Positions 10,703 through 21,314 of a stretch of DNA of 64,000 nucleotides are shown here, one piece after another (the stretch's first letter is position 1; each line of letters begins with the position of its first letter). Location of the stretch: assembly GCF_027595985.1 (NCBI RefSeq), contig NC_073302.1, positions 394,372,403-394,436,402 on the forward strand, in the 5' to 3' direction. Position numbers and translations under genes: made by a program. The notes beneath the pieces were generated by a model. The model saw only the letters and a program-made list of their open reading frames with translations. It was not told the origin of the DNA and searched no databases. The stretch is from Sorex araneus. Taxonomy: Eukaryota; Chordata; Mammalia; Eulipotyphla; Soricidae.

Positions 10703-10713
10703 TTTTACCTCTT

Positions 10714-12397
10714 AATTAATAAAATTATTACAAATTCAATTAACAAATGTATATTGGCTTATGTTCATGTAGGAATTTGAGGTTTCACCTAGAGAAAGAT
10801 GGACTTCCTCAGAAAAGAAGCTACAGAGGAATCTAAATATGTTGACGGATTATGAAGGAACCATCAACAGTGCTGGGTTTTTCTGGTAATAATGTCTCGA
10901 TTTATCTATATGTGTACAGAGAGCCCCAGACCAAGATCATTTGGACGAATGGTATATGACCTCTTTCCAAAAGCCATTGAACTATTGTGTGCTTTTCTCA
11001 AGTCCCTTGAACCCATCTTTGTCTCTCTCTCTCTTTTCTCTCACTCTCTCCCCATCTTTATCACCTTCCTATCTTCTTAAATTTCAATGAAAATTATTTT
11101 GTTCCACAAAGATGGAGAAGGAAATATGTACATGTGCATATATGAAAGTATCACGAACATATGTGTATATAGGATACTAACATATATCCATACATTACTT
11201 TAAATGCATATCCACATATCTAAATATGTTAATATGGTTGCATGTAGCTGTATAAATATAAATTCATATTCTTATACAAACTTGAATAAGTTAATGCATA
11301 TGGAAAACTGAGAAAATATAAATAAGTCATAAAGCCCCTCTCCTGAAAATGCTTTCATGAGAATCATAGTTTCACTATTAATTACTTTCTCCACAAATTG
11401 GAAAAATTAATAATTTCTGATCTACATTATAGATTCATGTTAAAGTACACAACATCAATTCTGGCAGGGGATCAAAGTTTGTATAAGAGAGTCAAACTGT
11501 TTCCATCTATTTTATAGGTAAGCCAAATTTTTATTGTTTGTGTTAACAAAGTTGAAAAGTAAGCAAAACCATTTTTCTAATGACAAAATTACTTACAATT
11601 TTAAATGATGGTGATAAAAGACACTGCACAAGCAGAATCACTTCTCTAATATGCAAACATGTTATTCTTCAGGAGTGATTCTCTTAACAAAATATCTAAT
11701 TTCTCTCTATTTGTCACTGAGAATAAGGCTCAGTTAAACATTGCAAACCAAGAACTGCAGGCAGAAACATCTTTACAAGAAGAATATCTAAACATATGCA
11801 GTGCTGACTGGTGGAATGTGGCAGAATTATACAAACACCCCACACTCAAATTCACCCCCATGGTAAGTCTGTGAGATCTTTGAGAATGTGCTTCACTTCT
11901 TTAAATCTAAGATTCTTCATATTATTCTTAATCTGTGGCATATGTTAGCAAAAATGCTGCAATATGTAAAAGATATAGGACTTGAAAGTTATTAATTACT
12001 CAGCATTTTATGTTTTTTCTAATCCATTTGCCACTGCATTGGATTGCGATGTACCATTTTCTAAGGGCATTGCTGCATACCTAGACAGGGTCACAAGCAA
12101 CAGTTCAAAATTGTAAGCAGCAAGGGAAGATAGAAACTTTTAATCACTACACTGTTTACTGATATTTGGGAAGTCTTCTCATAGATGCTACACTTCACTC
12201 CAAAACAAAGTTGAATATAGGTTTATAACAAGTGAGAAGCCATGCCTTATACTGGTAGCTATGTGAGAAAATACTGAAATAAGCATGCATGCAGAGAAAA
12301 TACACTGAATGCTTTGCATCTGAAAGAGACAATAGCCTTGCAGGACATCAGAGTACCACAAAGATATGTCAAGACTTTGGTTGTTTTCTTGAACAAA
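10714..12397. other. Unique AT-rich DNA
   Basis: No gene. A short pyrimidine-rich stretch (11,020-11,060) and ATAT-rich sequence (11,110-11,290) are the only notable composition changes. Confidence 0.5.
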
Positions 12398-12471
12398 ATG
12401 TATGCATGTGTATACACATATGCATGCACGGGCACACGTGTGCGTGTGCACACACACATACACACACACAC
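12398..12471. repeat. Alternating purine-pyrimidine tract (CA/TG, TATG)
   Basis: The tract alternates nearly perfectly apart from one GGG near 12,430. It ends in (CA)n and includes CACGTGTGCGTGTGCACACA-type sequence with Z-DNA potential. Confidence 0.85.
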
Positions 12472-13768
12472 TTTGGTATCTACCTTAAAGATACCTTTTC
12501 TATCTAAAAAGGAACTGTTCAGAGGAAATTAATTTACTCAAATCATGCAGATCACTAAAATGACCCAATGTTTGCCTTTAATAGTGGTACTTATATGAAT
12601 GATTGATGATCCTTTTCACTGTAATGTTGATAGTATGTTACTTTGTAATTTCTAATTGTTTATTAGATACTTTTATTATTTTACTGAAAAGTTGACTGGT
12701 TTAAAGTTTTTAAGAGAAAACTGAGCAAAAGCAAGATGGAATTGGTGGGAGAAGAAGAGATAATCTTCATCCCTATCAAGAAATGAGGCAGACAAATATG
12801 GAAGTGTTGAATGTACATTTATTATAAATTATTTGCAGTACAAAATTAGATTCCTTCTTTCCTTGTTCAAGCCCAGAATTTATGCTGTCTTCACCTTGAA
12901 CTTGTTTGGTTTCCTGAATATTAAGGAACCTCCTTCCTCAGCAATGTTAAAGAAGGTAAAGAAAATTAGAGAGGCAAGATTATGCCAAGGGAAATATTCA
13001 CACAGAGGACACACACTCTTTAATCCAAATAGGGAGTTAGACAAAGTGGCTGCGAAATGTAAATTAAAGGATACAATATCAAAGAAGCACAGCCTTTCCC
13101 TTTTGCAATTACACTTCTGGAAAATAATTTACCTTGAAATATCCCTTTAAGTGTGTTCCTCTTCTTCTTAAGAGGAAAGCATATGTCGGGAGATTATACA
13201 TTAAAATACAATGCCTATTAAGGGCAAGACTTACAATATTAGCTTGAGTCTTGACCCATAAGGCTCTTACACTTTGTCTCTCCCAATAAAAATAAATTAC
13301 CTCTCCAGTCTAGTGAGCATTCCTCTCTTGATCTATCAAAATGAAACCATTAGAAAAAAAGCAGAGAATTCCACAGACTGAAAGTATGAAGAAGTCTCTT
13401 GTGAGTCTGAATCTGGTGGAACTCACTTGTGTTCTTGTGAGCCTACCACTCTGCCTTCCTGTCAAGAGAAGAGAGTCATCTACACTTGTCACAGACTTGG
13501 GAATAAGTAACATCAGAGTAGCTGGAGCTCAATATATTTTAGTAAATTAAAACTAAAATGTGGGTTTAATAAATATTCATACTTACTGAAATCAAGTTCC
13601 AAAAATAAGAATAACTATAGACTCCCACTTCTTTGAGAGCCAAATTAAATACTCTAGAAAGTTGGATGACAAAAATAAAACTTAAAAGTTTATCCTTATA
13701 GTCCTCAGGTACAAGAAAACAATTTAAATATTTAAATCTAAGTTGAAAAGGTTACATTTTTTAATTCT
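12472..13768. other. Unique DNA
   Basis: No repeat family recognised. The open frame at 12,833-13,150 has no recognisable domain, and I do not call it a gene. Confidence 0.5.
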
Positions 13769-13780
13769 AATTTCTAGTAT

Positions 13781-14007
13781 TGGCAGAGCCTGGCATGCTC
13801 CCCTTAGCGTATTCGATGTGCCAAAAACAGTAACAATGATGGGACTCATTCCCCTGACCCTGAAAGAGTCTCCAATGTGGCATTGTTGGGAAGGACAAGT
13901 AAAGAGAGGCTACTAAAATCTCAGGGCTAGGACGAATGGAAACTTTACCAGCGCCTGCTTGAGCAAATCGATGAACAACGGGATGACAGTGACACAGTGA
14001 TACAGTG
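13781..14007 (+). mobile_element. RTE-tailed composite element (C type, 5' truncated)
   Basis: It begins inside the SINE-B body (GGCAGAGCCTGGCATGCTCC, TATTCGATGTGCCAAAAACA), then carries about 130 bp that SINE-B lacks but the C elements have (GACTCATTCCCCTGACCCTG; ATCTCAGGGCTAGGACGAAT). It ends in the RTE-type 3' end (GAGCAAATCGATGAACAACG, GGATGACAGTGACACAGTG). The TSD AATTTCTRGTAT is at 13769-13780 and 14008-14019, with one mismatch. Confidence 0.85.
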
Positions 14008-14019
14008 AATTTCTGGTAT

Positions 14020-16667
14020 CATTGAAATTTTCTCATTATATTATAAGAAAGATTAGTTAGAACTATATGTAAAACATTAGTGACTTTTTTCTACTTTGAA
14101 CCATGATATCTTTTAAGAAGGCTTTGATTATTTTTAAACCTTTAATTTTCCTTTTCACCATGGCAAGGGAAAAAAAAAAACAAGTAATTTTTCCTTCCTC
14201 TCATCTGCAGTAAATTTCCACCCATTAACTCAAGAGGGAAAAGATTCCACCACTTTTTTTTTGCCTTTCAAAGAATTAGAGCAAATTACACAACATTGGT
14301 TGTGATGATGATTTTTCTAGATTCAGTGCATACCAGGGTAAACTCTGTTCCCTTGTAAAATCTAAAATTTTCATACTATTGCTGCTATTGGTTAATTTTA
14401 CTTAGGCAATTGTTACAATATGTATACTTTTAAATCATTGGAACTGATTTTTTTATCAACAGGGTAAAATTTTATTTTTCACTGCTTTTCAAACTTTATT
14501 TAAACACCTTTGTGCAAATATTTGGTTTCTATGGATGCTTGCCCTCAGTGTTTGCATAGAATTTTGTTGCTAGAGATGACCGAATAAGAAATTCACTGAG
14601 TATGTTGGCCAAATGGAGTGGTGCATTTTGTCCTAATTATTGACAGTGCCAGGACACATTTATTTGCACAACACCAAAACATGGCATTATGACTTACACC
14701 AAACTGATTCAAAGCTATTTAATACTGACTAGAAATACGGGAAAAACACTCTTCAATATCAGATTTTCTTTTAAATATTGTTCAGCGGAAAATAGGTTCA
14801 TAAAAGCATCACAGGATGTGGAGTCTGTTCAAGTGATTGGAAAGAAGAAATCGATCCCTGGCAATCAGGAAACAGTAAAGTCTTTCCATTTGGTTGGAAC
14901 AAAGAATAAGAATTGAACAATGAGAGAAGTAATAAAAGTACAGAGGAGTTTAAAGAAAAATCAACTATTTTTGTATTAAGTATACACTATTTTGTATTAA
15001 GTACTTGAACTCTCAGCTACAGGTATTTTAAGTACTCGGTTGAAGTCAAAAAAGGAATATGTGGAACAGTATAGAAATTTGAGCAAGAAATTTTTAATAT
15101 ATTTTAAATATATGTTAAAGAATTAAACAAATTTAAGATGATCTTTACAGTAAAATTAATTGCAATAGCCAATATAGGAAGAAAGGATGTGGATATTTGG
15201 ATATAATGAATCCCTTCTGAGTTTTATTCTTTCATAAAATAATAGTATACAGAAAAAATGAGAAGATAAAAGTAAAATAATTTTTCTATAAAAACAACCA
15301 TAATATTGTCTTCTGTTTTAAAAGAACAATTTTTTTTAGATACTTAATATCAGTATTAAAATAAAATAGCGTTTAATAAGACTTTTATTTGTGAAAAGAA
15401 GAAATTATAAGGGATAAGAATGTCTAAAAACACTGAATCAGGATCTTATTAAGTTGTCATTAAAATATACATATGGTTAATAAAATGATGAATGCTTTTG
15501 AGCATTTACTATAAGCTAGATATTTGAGCTTTGAAGTTATTACATACAGAGACAATTATAGCCACAATTAAAAAAAAACACTGTGGTTAGAACAAACAAT
15601 TCAGACAATGCTTATACATTCTAGATCTCTTAGATTTATCAGATCTTATCATTTTACATAAATAAATGGAAATAAGTTGCTCCTCCATATAACTAACACA
15701 TTACCAGACATTTCAATAATGACAATTTCATGGGTGTGTTTATTCTTCAACTCTTTTCAGTGTTTCTCACACTTCTTCAACTAGACACTTGGCAATCATT
15801 TTCTATGAATTGCTTATTTGATATTTTTTCCTGTTTTTATAATTGTTTATATGTTTCTGTGTGAGGAAGAGAGAGATCTGTAGGAATTATAGCATCCTCT
15901 ATTTTATGTTTCATGTATTGAACGAATTATGTGATTCTACAAATTTTATGTTTACTCATACCATCATTTCAGTAGGACAGAAGTATTTAATTATCTGCCA
16001 TTTATGATGTACAAAATTATCTACATTTTCCTTTATTTTTACCCAAGAAATTCTTTCCTATATTGAAGTTGTGAAGATATTCTCACATAATATTTTGTTA
16101 AATTTTTATAGTTTTTTTCCATATTATCTTCTGGATTCCATCTGTAACTAATATGCTATGTTATGAGATAAGGTTATATATAGTAATTTCCCATGTACAT
16201 ATTCAATTTTTAGAACATTTTAAAAACAATTTTGAAAATTTGCATGCTCTTATAAATACATTTCATTAATCCTAAAATATACTATTTATGCATTTTATAT
16301 TAAAAATATTCCTGCTTTCTACATACATGTCTAAATCCTATGTTAATAATAAATTTCTTAATTCCAAATATTACATATTTTATTTAATTTTTGTTATTAT
16401 TTTGTAGCTTAATTAAACTGTTATGTAGTAATTTGTTCTGCATGATAAAAGAATAATTAAATTTATTCTAATGTAATAGTATGATATCTTACTCATGGAC
16501 TGAAATAATCAATGATGTGACTTTTTTATCTCAAGAAAAGCTATTTGATTACAATTTATTTTAAGTGAATTGAGTTAGGCCATATTTTTTGCTCGGTGTT
16601 TTCTTGGTATATCCATGCTGGATTTACAACAAACTTTTTGTCTTAATGTGTAACATTTTTTAATGTT
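14020..16667. other. Unique AT-rich DNA
   Basis: No gene supported. 15,493-15,570 faintly resembles an L2/MIR-type segment (GAGCATTTACTATAAGCTAG) but is too weak to call. Confidence 0.5.
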
Positions 16668-16681
16668 AGATATTTCAAGTT

Positions 16682-16864
16682 CTTATTTTTTATTTTTTGG
16701 ATTTTTGGGTCACCCCCAGCATTGCACAGGGGATACTCTTGGCTCATGCACTCAGGAATTACTTTTGGCAGAGCTCAGGGGACCATAGGAGATGCTGGGA
16801 ATCGAACCTGGGTCTGCCGCATGCAAGGCAAACAGTTTACCTGCTGTGCTATTGCTCCAGCCCC
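16682..16864 (-). mobile_element. SOR SINE with 14-bp TSD
   Basis: Full-length reverse copy: T-rich tail, GGGTCACCCCCAGCATTGC, B box GGAATCGAACCTGGG, and head end CTATTGCTCCAGCCCC. The TSD AGATATTTCAAGTT is at 16668-16681 and 16865-16878. Confidence 0.94.
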
Positions 16865-16878
16865 AGATATTTCAAGTT

Positions 16879-17255
16879 TTTAATCTGAATTTATACCTCT
16901 TTTGTGTTAGCTGGCATCAAATTAACTTTCATGTACTGTCTTCTGGTACATATAAGTTTAAAAACATGATTTTTTAGACATACTTCTCTTGCTTGTGTTT
17001 TCACTTTTCTTCTTAAATATGAAGTATGAATGCTGCTTCATATCATTGCCAATGATTTTTAAGTAGTCTTATTATTTATAAATGTTTAAATGCCTGTATG
17101 TCTGTATGTCTGCATCAATATGGAGAGAGTTTATAGATTTTAATAGATTTTTATAGATTATAAATCTAATTCACACTAGATCAATTTCATTTGAAAATAA
17201 TTCTACTAAAATATTCGTTATGTAAAGATTGATGAAATAAAAGGATTTGCATAGC
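16879..17255. other. Unique AT-rich DNA with an octamer
   Basis: Contains short GTCTGTAT and ATAGATTTT direct repeats (17,095-17,165) and an ATTTGCAT octamer near 17,245. The octamer alone is no evidence for a promoter. Confidence 0.45.
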
Positions 17256-17400
17256 TTTTCCTTAACTTCTCTCCTCTACCCTCTCCTCTCTGCCCTTCCT
17301 CCCTCCCCACCCTTCTCTCACTTACACTCCTCTAACCCTCTAGTTCACTCCCCACTTCCGTTGCCTCCTTTCCCCTTTCTTCCCCTCTCCTCTGTGCTTT
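17256..17400. repeat. Pyrimidine-rich tract
   Basis: About 145 bp of irregular CTCC/CCTT sequence, immediately 3' of an old SOR copy. Confidence 0.75.
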
Positions 17401-17567
17401 TTATTTTGGGCCACATTTGGCTGTGCTCAGGGCTTACTTTTGACTGTGCTCAAAAGGGTGACTTCTGTCAGTATTTAGGGGATTATATGGGCTTCTGGGG
17501 ATCAAATCAGAGTCAACTGCATGTAAGCCAAAAGTCGTTAACTGCTCTCTATCTCTCGGGGCTTGGT
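17401..17567 (-). mobile_element. SOR-type SINE, old, minus strand
   Basis: TTTTGGGCCACATTTGGCTG, CTCAGGGCTTACTTTTGACT, GGGGATCAAATCAGAGTC (B box) and CTCTCTATCTCTCGGGGC (head). Diverged. Confidence 0.72.
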
Positions 17568-17779
17568 TTGTACATTTTAAATTCTATTGATTATTATATT
17601 ATGCACTAAAATATACTGCAACCACATAAATGAAGGTATCAGTAACATCAAACTCTTTCCTTTAAATGGTGCTTTAGAGTCTCTGTCCTCAACTACTTTC
17701 AGATATTTAAACTAAATATTAAAACCATAGATGATAAATGTTAACTTTCATCAAACACAGTGGACTTGGAAAAGTAAAA

Positions 17780-17837
17780 GTGTGTGTGTGTGTATGTGTG
17801 TGTGTGTATGCGCGCACACGCATGCATGTGTATATAT
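17780..17837. repeat. 58-bp uninterrupted alternating purine-pyrimidine run
   Basis: (TG)n passes into TATGCGCGCACACGCATGCA and then TGTGTATATA with no break in alternation. The GC-containing core gives strong Z-DNA potential. Confidence 0.92.
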
Positions 17838-17939
17838 TCTGAGACTACTTCCTAAAAGTATATTACACTGAGAATACTTGCTACAAATTTGCATATTTGG
17901 AATAGGTTTACTTTTAAACTACTAATAATTCTAATTTAG

Positions 17940-18108
17940 GATCAGAATAATAGTTCAGTGGGTAGAGTGCTTGTCTTGTAGGCGGCCGAACAAGGTTCAA
18001 TCCCTGGCATCCCATATGGTCCCCTGATCACCACCAGGAGTGATTCCTGAGTGTAGATACAAGAGTAAGCCCTGAACACAGATGGCTGTGGACCCCAAGC
18101 AAACATAA
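17940..18108 (+). mobile_element. SOR SINE, plus strand
   Basis: Head GATCAGAATAATAGTTCAGT, then GGGTAGAGTGCTTGTCTTG, B box AAGGTTCAATCCCTGG and CATCCCATATGGTCCCCTG, ending GGACCCCAAGCAAAC. Moderately diverged. Confidence 0.87.
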
Positions 18109-19451
18109 AATTCTATCTCTATAAAATGCAATGAATCAAACATATAAACATTCCCTTCCCCATTGGCTAACTTAACCCTAGAGATGTGATCTCCATTTAA
18201 ATGATATTTCTTGGTGACATCTTCCATCAGATTGATTCATGTGAACTAGTTCCCTAAATTGATTTTAATTTTGGTTAGCAAATTCAAATTCTCCTTGCAT
18301 TCATCTTACAAAGACATACAATCTAGAAGTATTTCTTGGTATGAATACTTCTCTATGTAGGAGACAGTTCAGAGAAAGTCTCTATGGCTGTGTTATCCTG
18401 ATTTTTGCTCTTTTTATTCTCTCTTTTCATTGAGGGGTGTACAATACAATCAACCTATCAGTGTCATAATGTTGTACACTTCAGAAATGGTAACAGGTTA
18501 TGTTCTCAAATTTCTCAAAATTCTCGGAAGATTCCTCAATTTAATCTGTTATTTAAATCACACACAAAATGTTTCATATAGATCTCTTATTCTTTACCAA
18601 TAATGACTAAGTAGTTCACAATAAGTAAAAAAAAATTAAATGTTGCTTTCAGTATATAATAGTACTAAAAGCTTAGGATTTCATCCAATTTACAATACTT
18701 TGTGGGATTTCCTGAGTTCAAGGAGTTGGCAAGACTTGAGTACTTAGATGAAATGTGAACAACACAACAAGCTTAGGCACTTAGATAACAGAATGCATTT
18801 TATATAATAAAGATCGAAGTAAGAGATATATATATATATATATATATCTGCATTTATATTTGTAGGCCATAGTAATGATTTGGGGCAAATTAAATAATGT
18901 AAAAATTAATGATTATTTTTATTGTTTTGTTATTGGAACTGATCTTGTATACTATACAGCTTTGGTACTTAGCATATGATATTCATAAGTTACAGAAAAC
19001 AGTACAGAGTTGGAGGGAAATTATTCATGTCAGCAAACTTTATTATATAAATTTATTCAATAATGTTTGAACCAAAGAAACATAGAGCTAATTTACTTAT
19101 AGAAAAATATTGAGAAACTTCAAAATATCTTTTTTTAGAAAAATAAAATTTTTATAGATTTCAATACATTTAAAAAGCTAAATTAGGCTCTTCAACATAT
19201 AAAAATCATTGGATAACATGAAAGTATGACTTTCTAAAAATGGCCTTTGGGATTATTAAAAATTAAACTTTCAATCTGAAATATTGAGTCACTTTGTCAG
19301 TTACTAAAACAATTATTTCATATATTAACTTACATACAATTATACTCTGAGCTCAACAATTATATTTAAAATAAAGATTTTCTTGTATTGTCTTCACATA
19401 AATTGATTATTCACTTACCAAAGTACCAAATACCAAAATCATACTATAAAA
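18109..19451. other. Unique AT-rich DNA with a (TA)n run
   Basis: No gene. A (TA)n run lies at about 18,825-18,847. The rest is AT-rich single-copy sequence as far as can be read by eye. Confidence 0.5.
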
Positions 19452-19469
19452 ATGAAATTTATATTTCTT

Positions 19470-19922
19470 TTTTTTAATTAGTGAATCACCATGAGTTACA
19501 GTTACAAACTTATGAACTTTCATGTCTGCATTTTGTTTATATCCCTCCACCAGTGCCCAGTCACCTCCACCAATGTTCCTAGTATCCCTCCCACCCTCCC
19601 ACCCCATTCCCTCCACCCCACCCCACCCCACTTCTGTGGCAGGGCATTCCCGTTTGTTCTCTCTCTCTTTTTGGTGTTGTGGTTTGCAACAGAGGCACTG
19701 CGTGGCCATCGTGTTTGGCCTATATTCTATTTTCAGTGAGCATCTCCTATCCCGTGCGGGCCTCAAACCACACTTTACCTGGTGTTCCCTTCTCTATGCC
19801 AGCTGCCCCTTCTCCAGTGTGTGGGGCCAGCTTCCAAGCCTTGGGGCCAACTTCCTGGTACTTATCTCTACTATTCTTGGGTGTTACTCTCCTATTCTGT
19901 TATTTTATTTTATATTCCGCAG
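19470..19922 (-). mobile_element. L1 3' UTR copy with 18-bp TSD, minus strand
   Basis: In sense order: a purine-rich segment (AAGAGAGAGAGAACAAACGG), CCTGCCACAGAAGTGGGG, a G-rich tract, CTGGGCACTGGTGGAGGG, and the end GTAACTCATGGTGATTCACT plus A tail. The TSD ATGAAATTTATATTTCTT is at 19452-19469 and 19923-19940. The same 3' UTR occurs in plus orientation at 24,300-24,828. Antisense open frames here are not genes. Confidence 0.9.
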
Positions 19923-20125
19923 ATGAAATTTATATTTCTTATTGAGATGTTTTTCTTCTTTCTTCCTTATTGTCCCATAAAATCAAACAAACAGAAACAT
20001 AACACTTTTTTTTAATTCACAATTTTTTTTGAACAAGTGCCAAAGACAGGTGGTTTCAATTATTTTTTTAATCTTTTTTTATCTATTTTATCTTAAGCTA
20101 TCTCTAGCAAGAGTTCTCTTCTATT

Positions 20126-20296
20126 GGGGCTGGAGTGATAGCAGAGCGGGTAGGGTGTTTGCCTTGCACGCGGCCGACCCGGGTTCAAATCCCAGCATTC
20201 CATATGGTCCCCTGACCACTGCCAGGAGTAATTCCTGAGTGCAGAGCCAGGAGTAACCCCTGTGCATCGCCAGGTGTGACCCAAAAAAAAAAAAAA
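20126..20296 (+). mobile_element. SOR SINE, young, with 17-bp TSD
   Basis: Near-consensus copy: GGGGCTGGAGTGATAGCAGA, GGGTAGGGTGTTTGCCTTGC, GACCCGGGTTCAAATCCC, CATATGGTCCCCTGACCACT and GCCAGGTGTGACCC, then A17. The TSD AAGAGTTCTCTTCTATT is at 20109-20125 and 20297-20313. It is the best reference copy of the family in this window. Confidence 0.96.
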
Positions 20297-20313
20297 AAGA
20301 GTTCTCTTCTATT

Positions 20314-20937
20314 AATTCACAACAATTTACCATCTCTAGGATCACACATTTTTCCTTACAGAATACATTAATCAGTTTTTAATCCTTAACTTATTTGATA
20401 ATTTTTAATATTTCAAAACAGTTTTAAATATCTCTAAAAGTAATTCTCTGCTTCCAGCATATGACAGTTTCCTGGTTTCCTCCCACAATATCTGTCACAG
20501 ATAACAACAGTGTTAGGCCTCTTTTCTACATACTTATCTTTTTTCTACCTACTCGACTGACTTCTGACAATCAGTAAGTAATGACTGTGATCAGTGTAAT
20601 TTAAGAATTTGTATAGTCAAAGACTATTTGGATTTTCACTCATACAATTGATACTGTTAACGTAGATTATCTTATTTTCTATTTTTTTTTTACTCTGTGA
20701 TATACAGGATTCTATATAAAGAATGTAGCTTTAAGAGACATATACTGGTTATTTGAAGGAATTTTGAAGAAATTTTAAATTGTGTTATTTCATCCTATGT
20801 GATTTCTCAAAAATTCCTGAAACTAAGACTTTAAATAAATTAAAGTTAAGATCCAAAGTCTATATTATTTAGTTAGATAGATAAAATTCTACAAGCATTT
20901 GGAAAGCATTTTACTATTAATGAATATTTATAATTTA
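20314..20937. other. Unique AT-rich DNA
   Basis: Nothing recognised. Confidence 0.5.
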
Positions 20938-21065
20938 AAATTTTTTGGTGAGCAGCAACCAGGTTATACTCAGGGCTTACTCTTGACTGTGTACTCAGAA
21001 ATCATTCCTGGCAGTGTTAAGGTATTACAGTGGTATATATCCAAATTAGGGCTAGTCATGCTTTA
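20938..21065 (-). mobile_element. SOR-type SINE fragment, old
   Basis: Contains GCAACCAGGTTATACTCAGG, GCTTACTCTTGACTGTGTAC and TCATTCCTGGCAGTGTTAAG. The tRNA head is missing or unrecognisable. Confidence 0.6.
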
Positions 21066-21122
21066 AAATTTTTATCTAGTATATTTAAAGTTGAAATATT
21101 AATTTGAAATCAACATTTTATC

Positions 21123-21302
21123 TTTTTTTTTTTTTTTTTTGCTTTTTGGGTAACACCCAGCGATGCTCAGGGGTTACTCCTGGCTTTGCACTCAGGAATT
21201 GCTCCTGGCAGTGCTTGGGGACCAAATGGGATGCCAGGAATCAAACTCGGGTCAGCCGCATGCAAGGCAAACACCCTACCCCCTGTGCTATCGCTCCGGC
21301 CC
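21123..21302 (-). mobile_element. SOR SINE, young, with 12-bp TSD
   Basis: Long T tail, GGGTAACACCCAGCGATGCT, GGAATCAAACTCGGGTC (B box) and CTATCGCTCCGGCCC. The TSD CAACATTTTATC is at 21111-21122 and 21303-21314. Confidence 0.94.
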
Positions 21303-21314
21303 CAACATTTTATC

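Noticed and set aside
17244-17252. ATTTGCAT octamer as a promoter element
   Set aside because: A single octamer in AT-rich DNA is expected by chance, and no gene or TATA-initiator arrangement accompanies it.
19491-20015. Overlapping plus-strand open frames with hydrophobic segments
   Set aside because: Antisense of an L1 3' UTR with an exact 18-bp TSD. Its C/T-rich composition gives hydrophobic codons.
20126-20200. Possible tRNA gene (A and B boxes)
   Set aside because: The boxes belong to the tRNA-derived head of a SOR SINE. The cloverleaf is not maintained and a SINE body, A tail and TSD follow.
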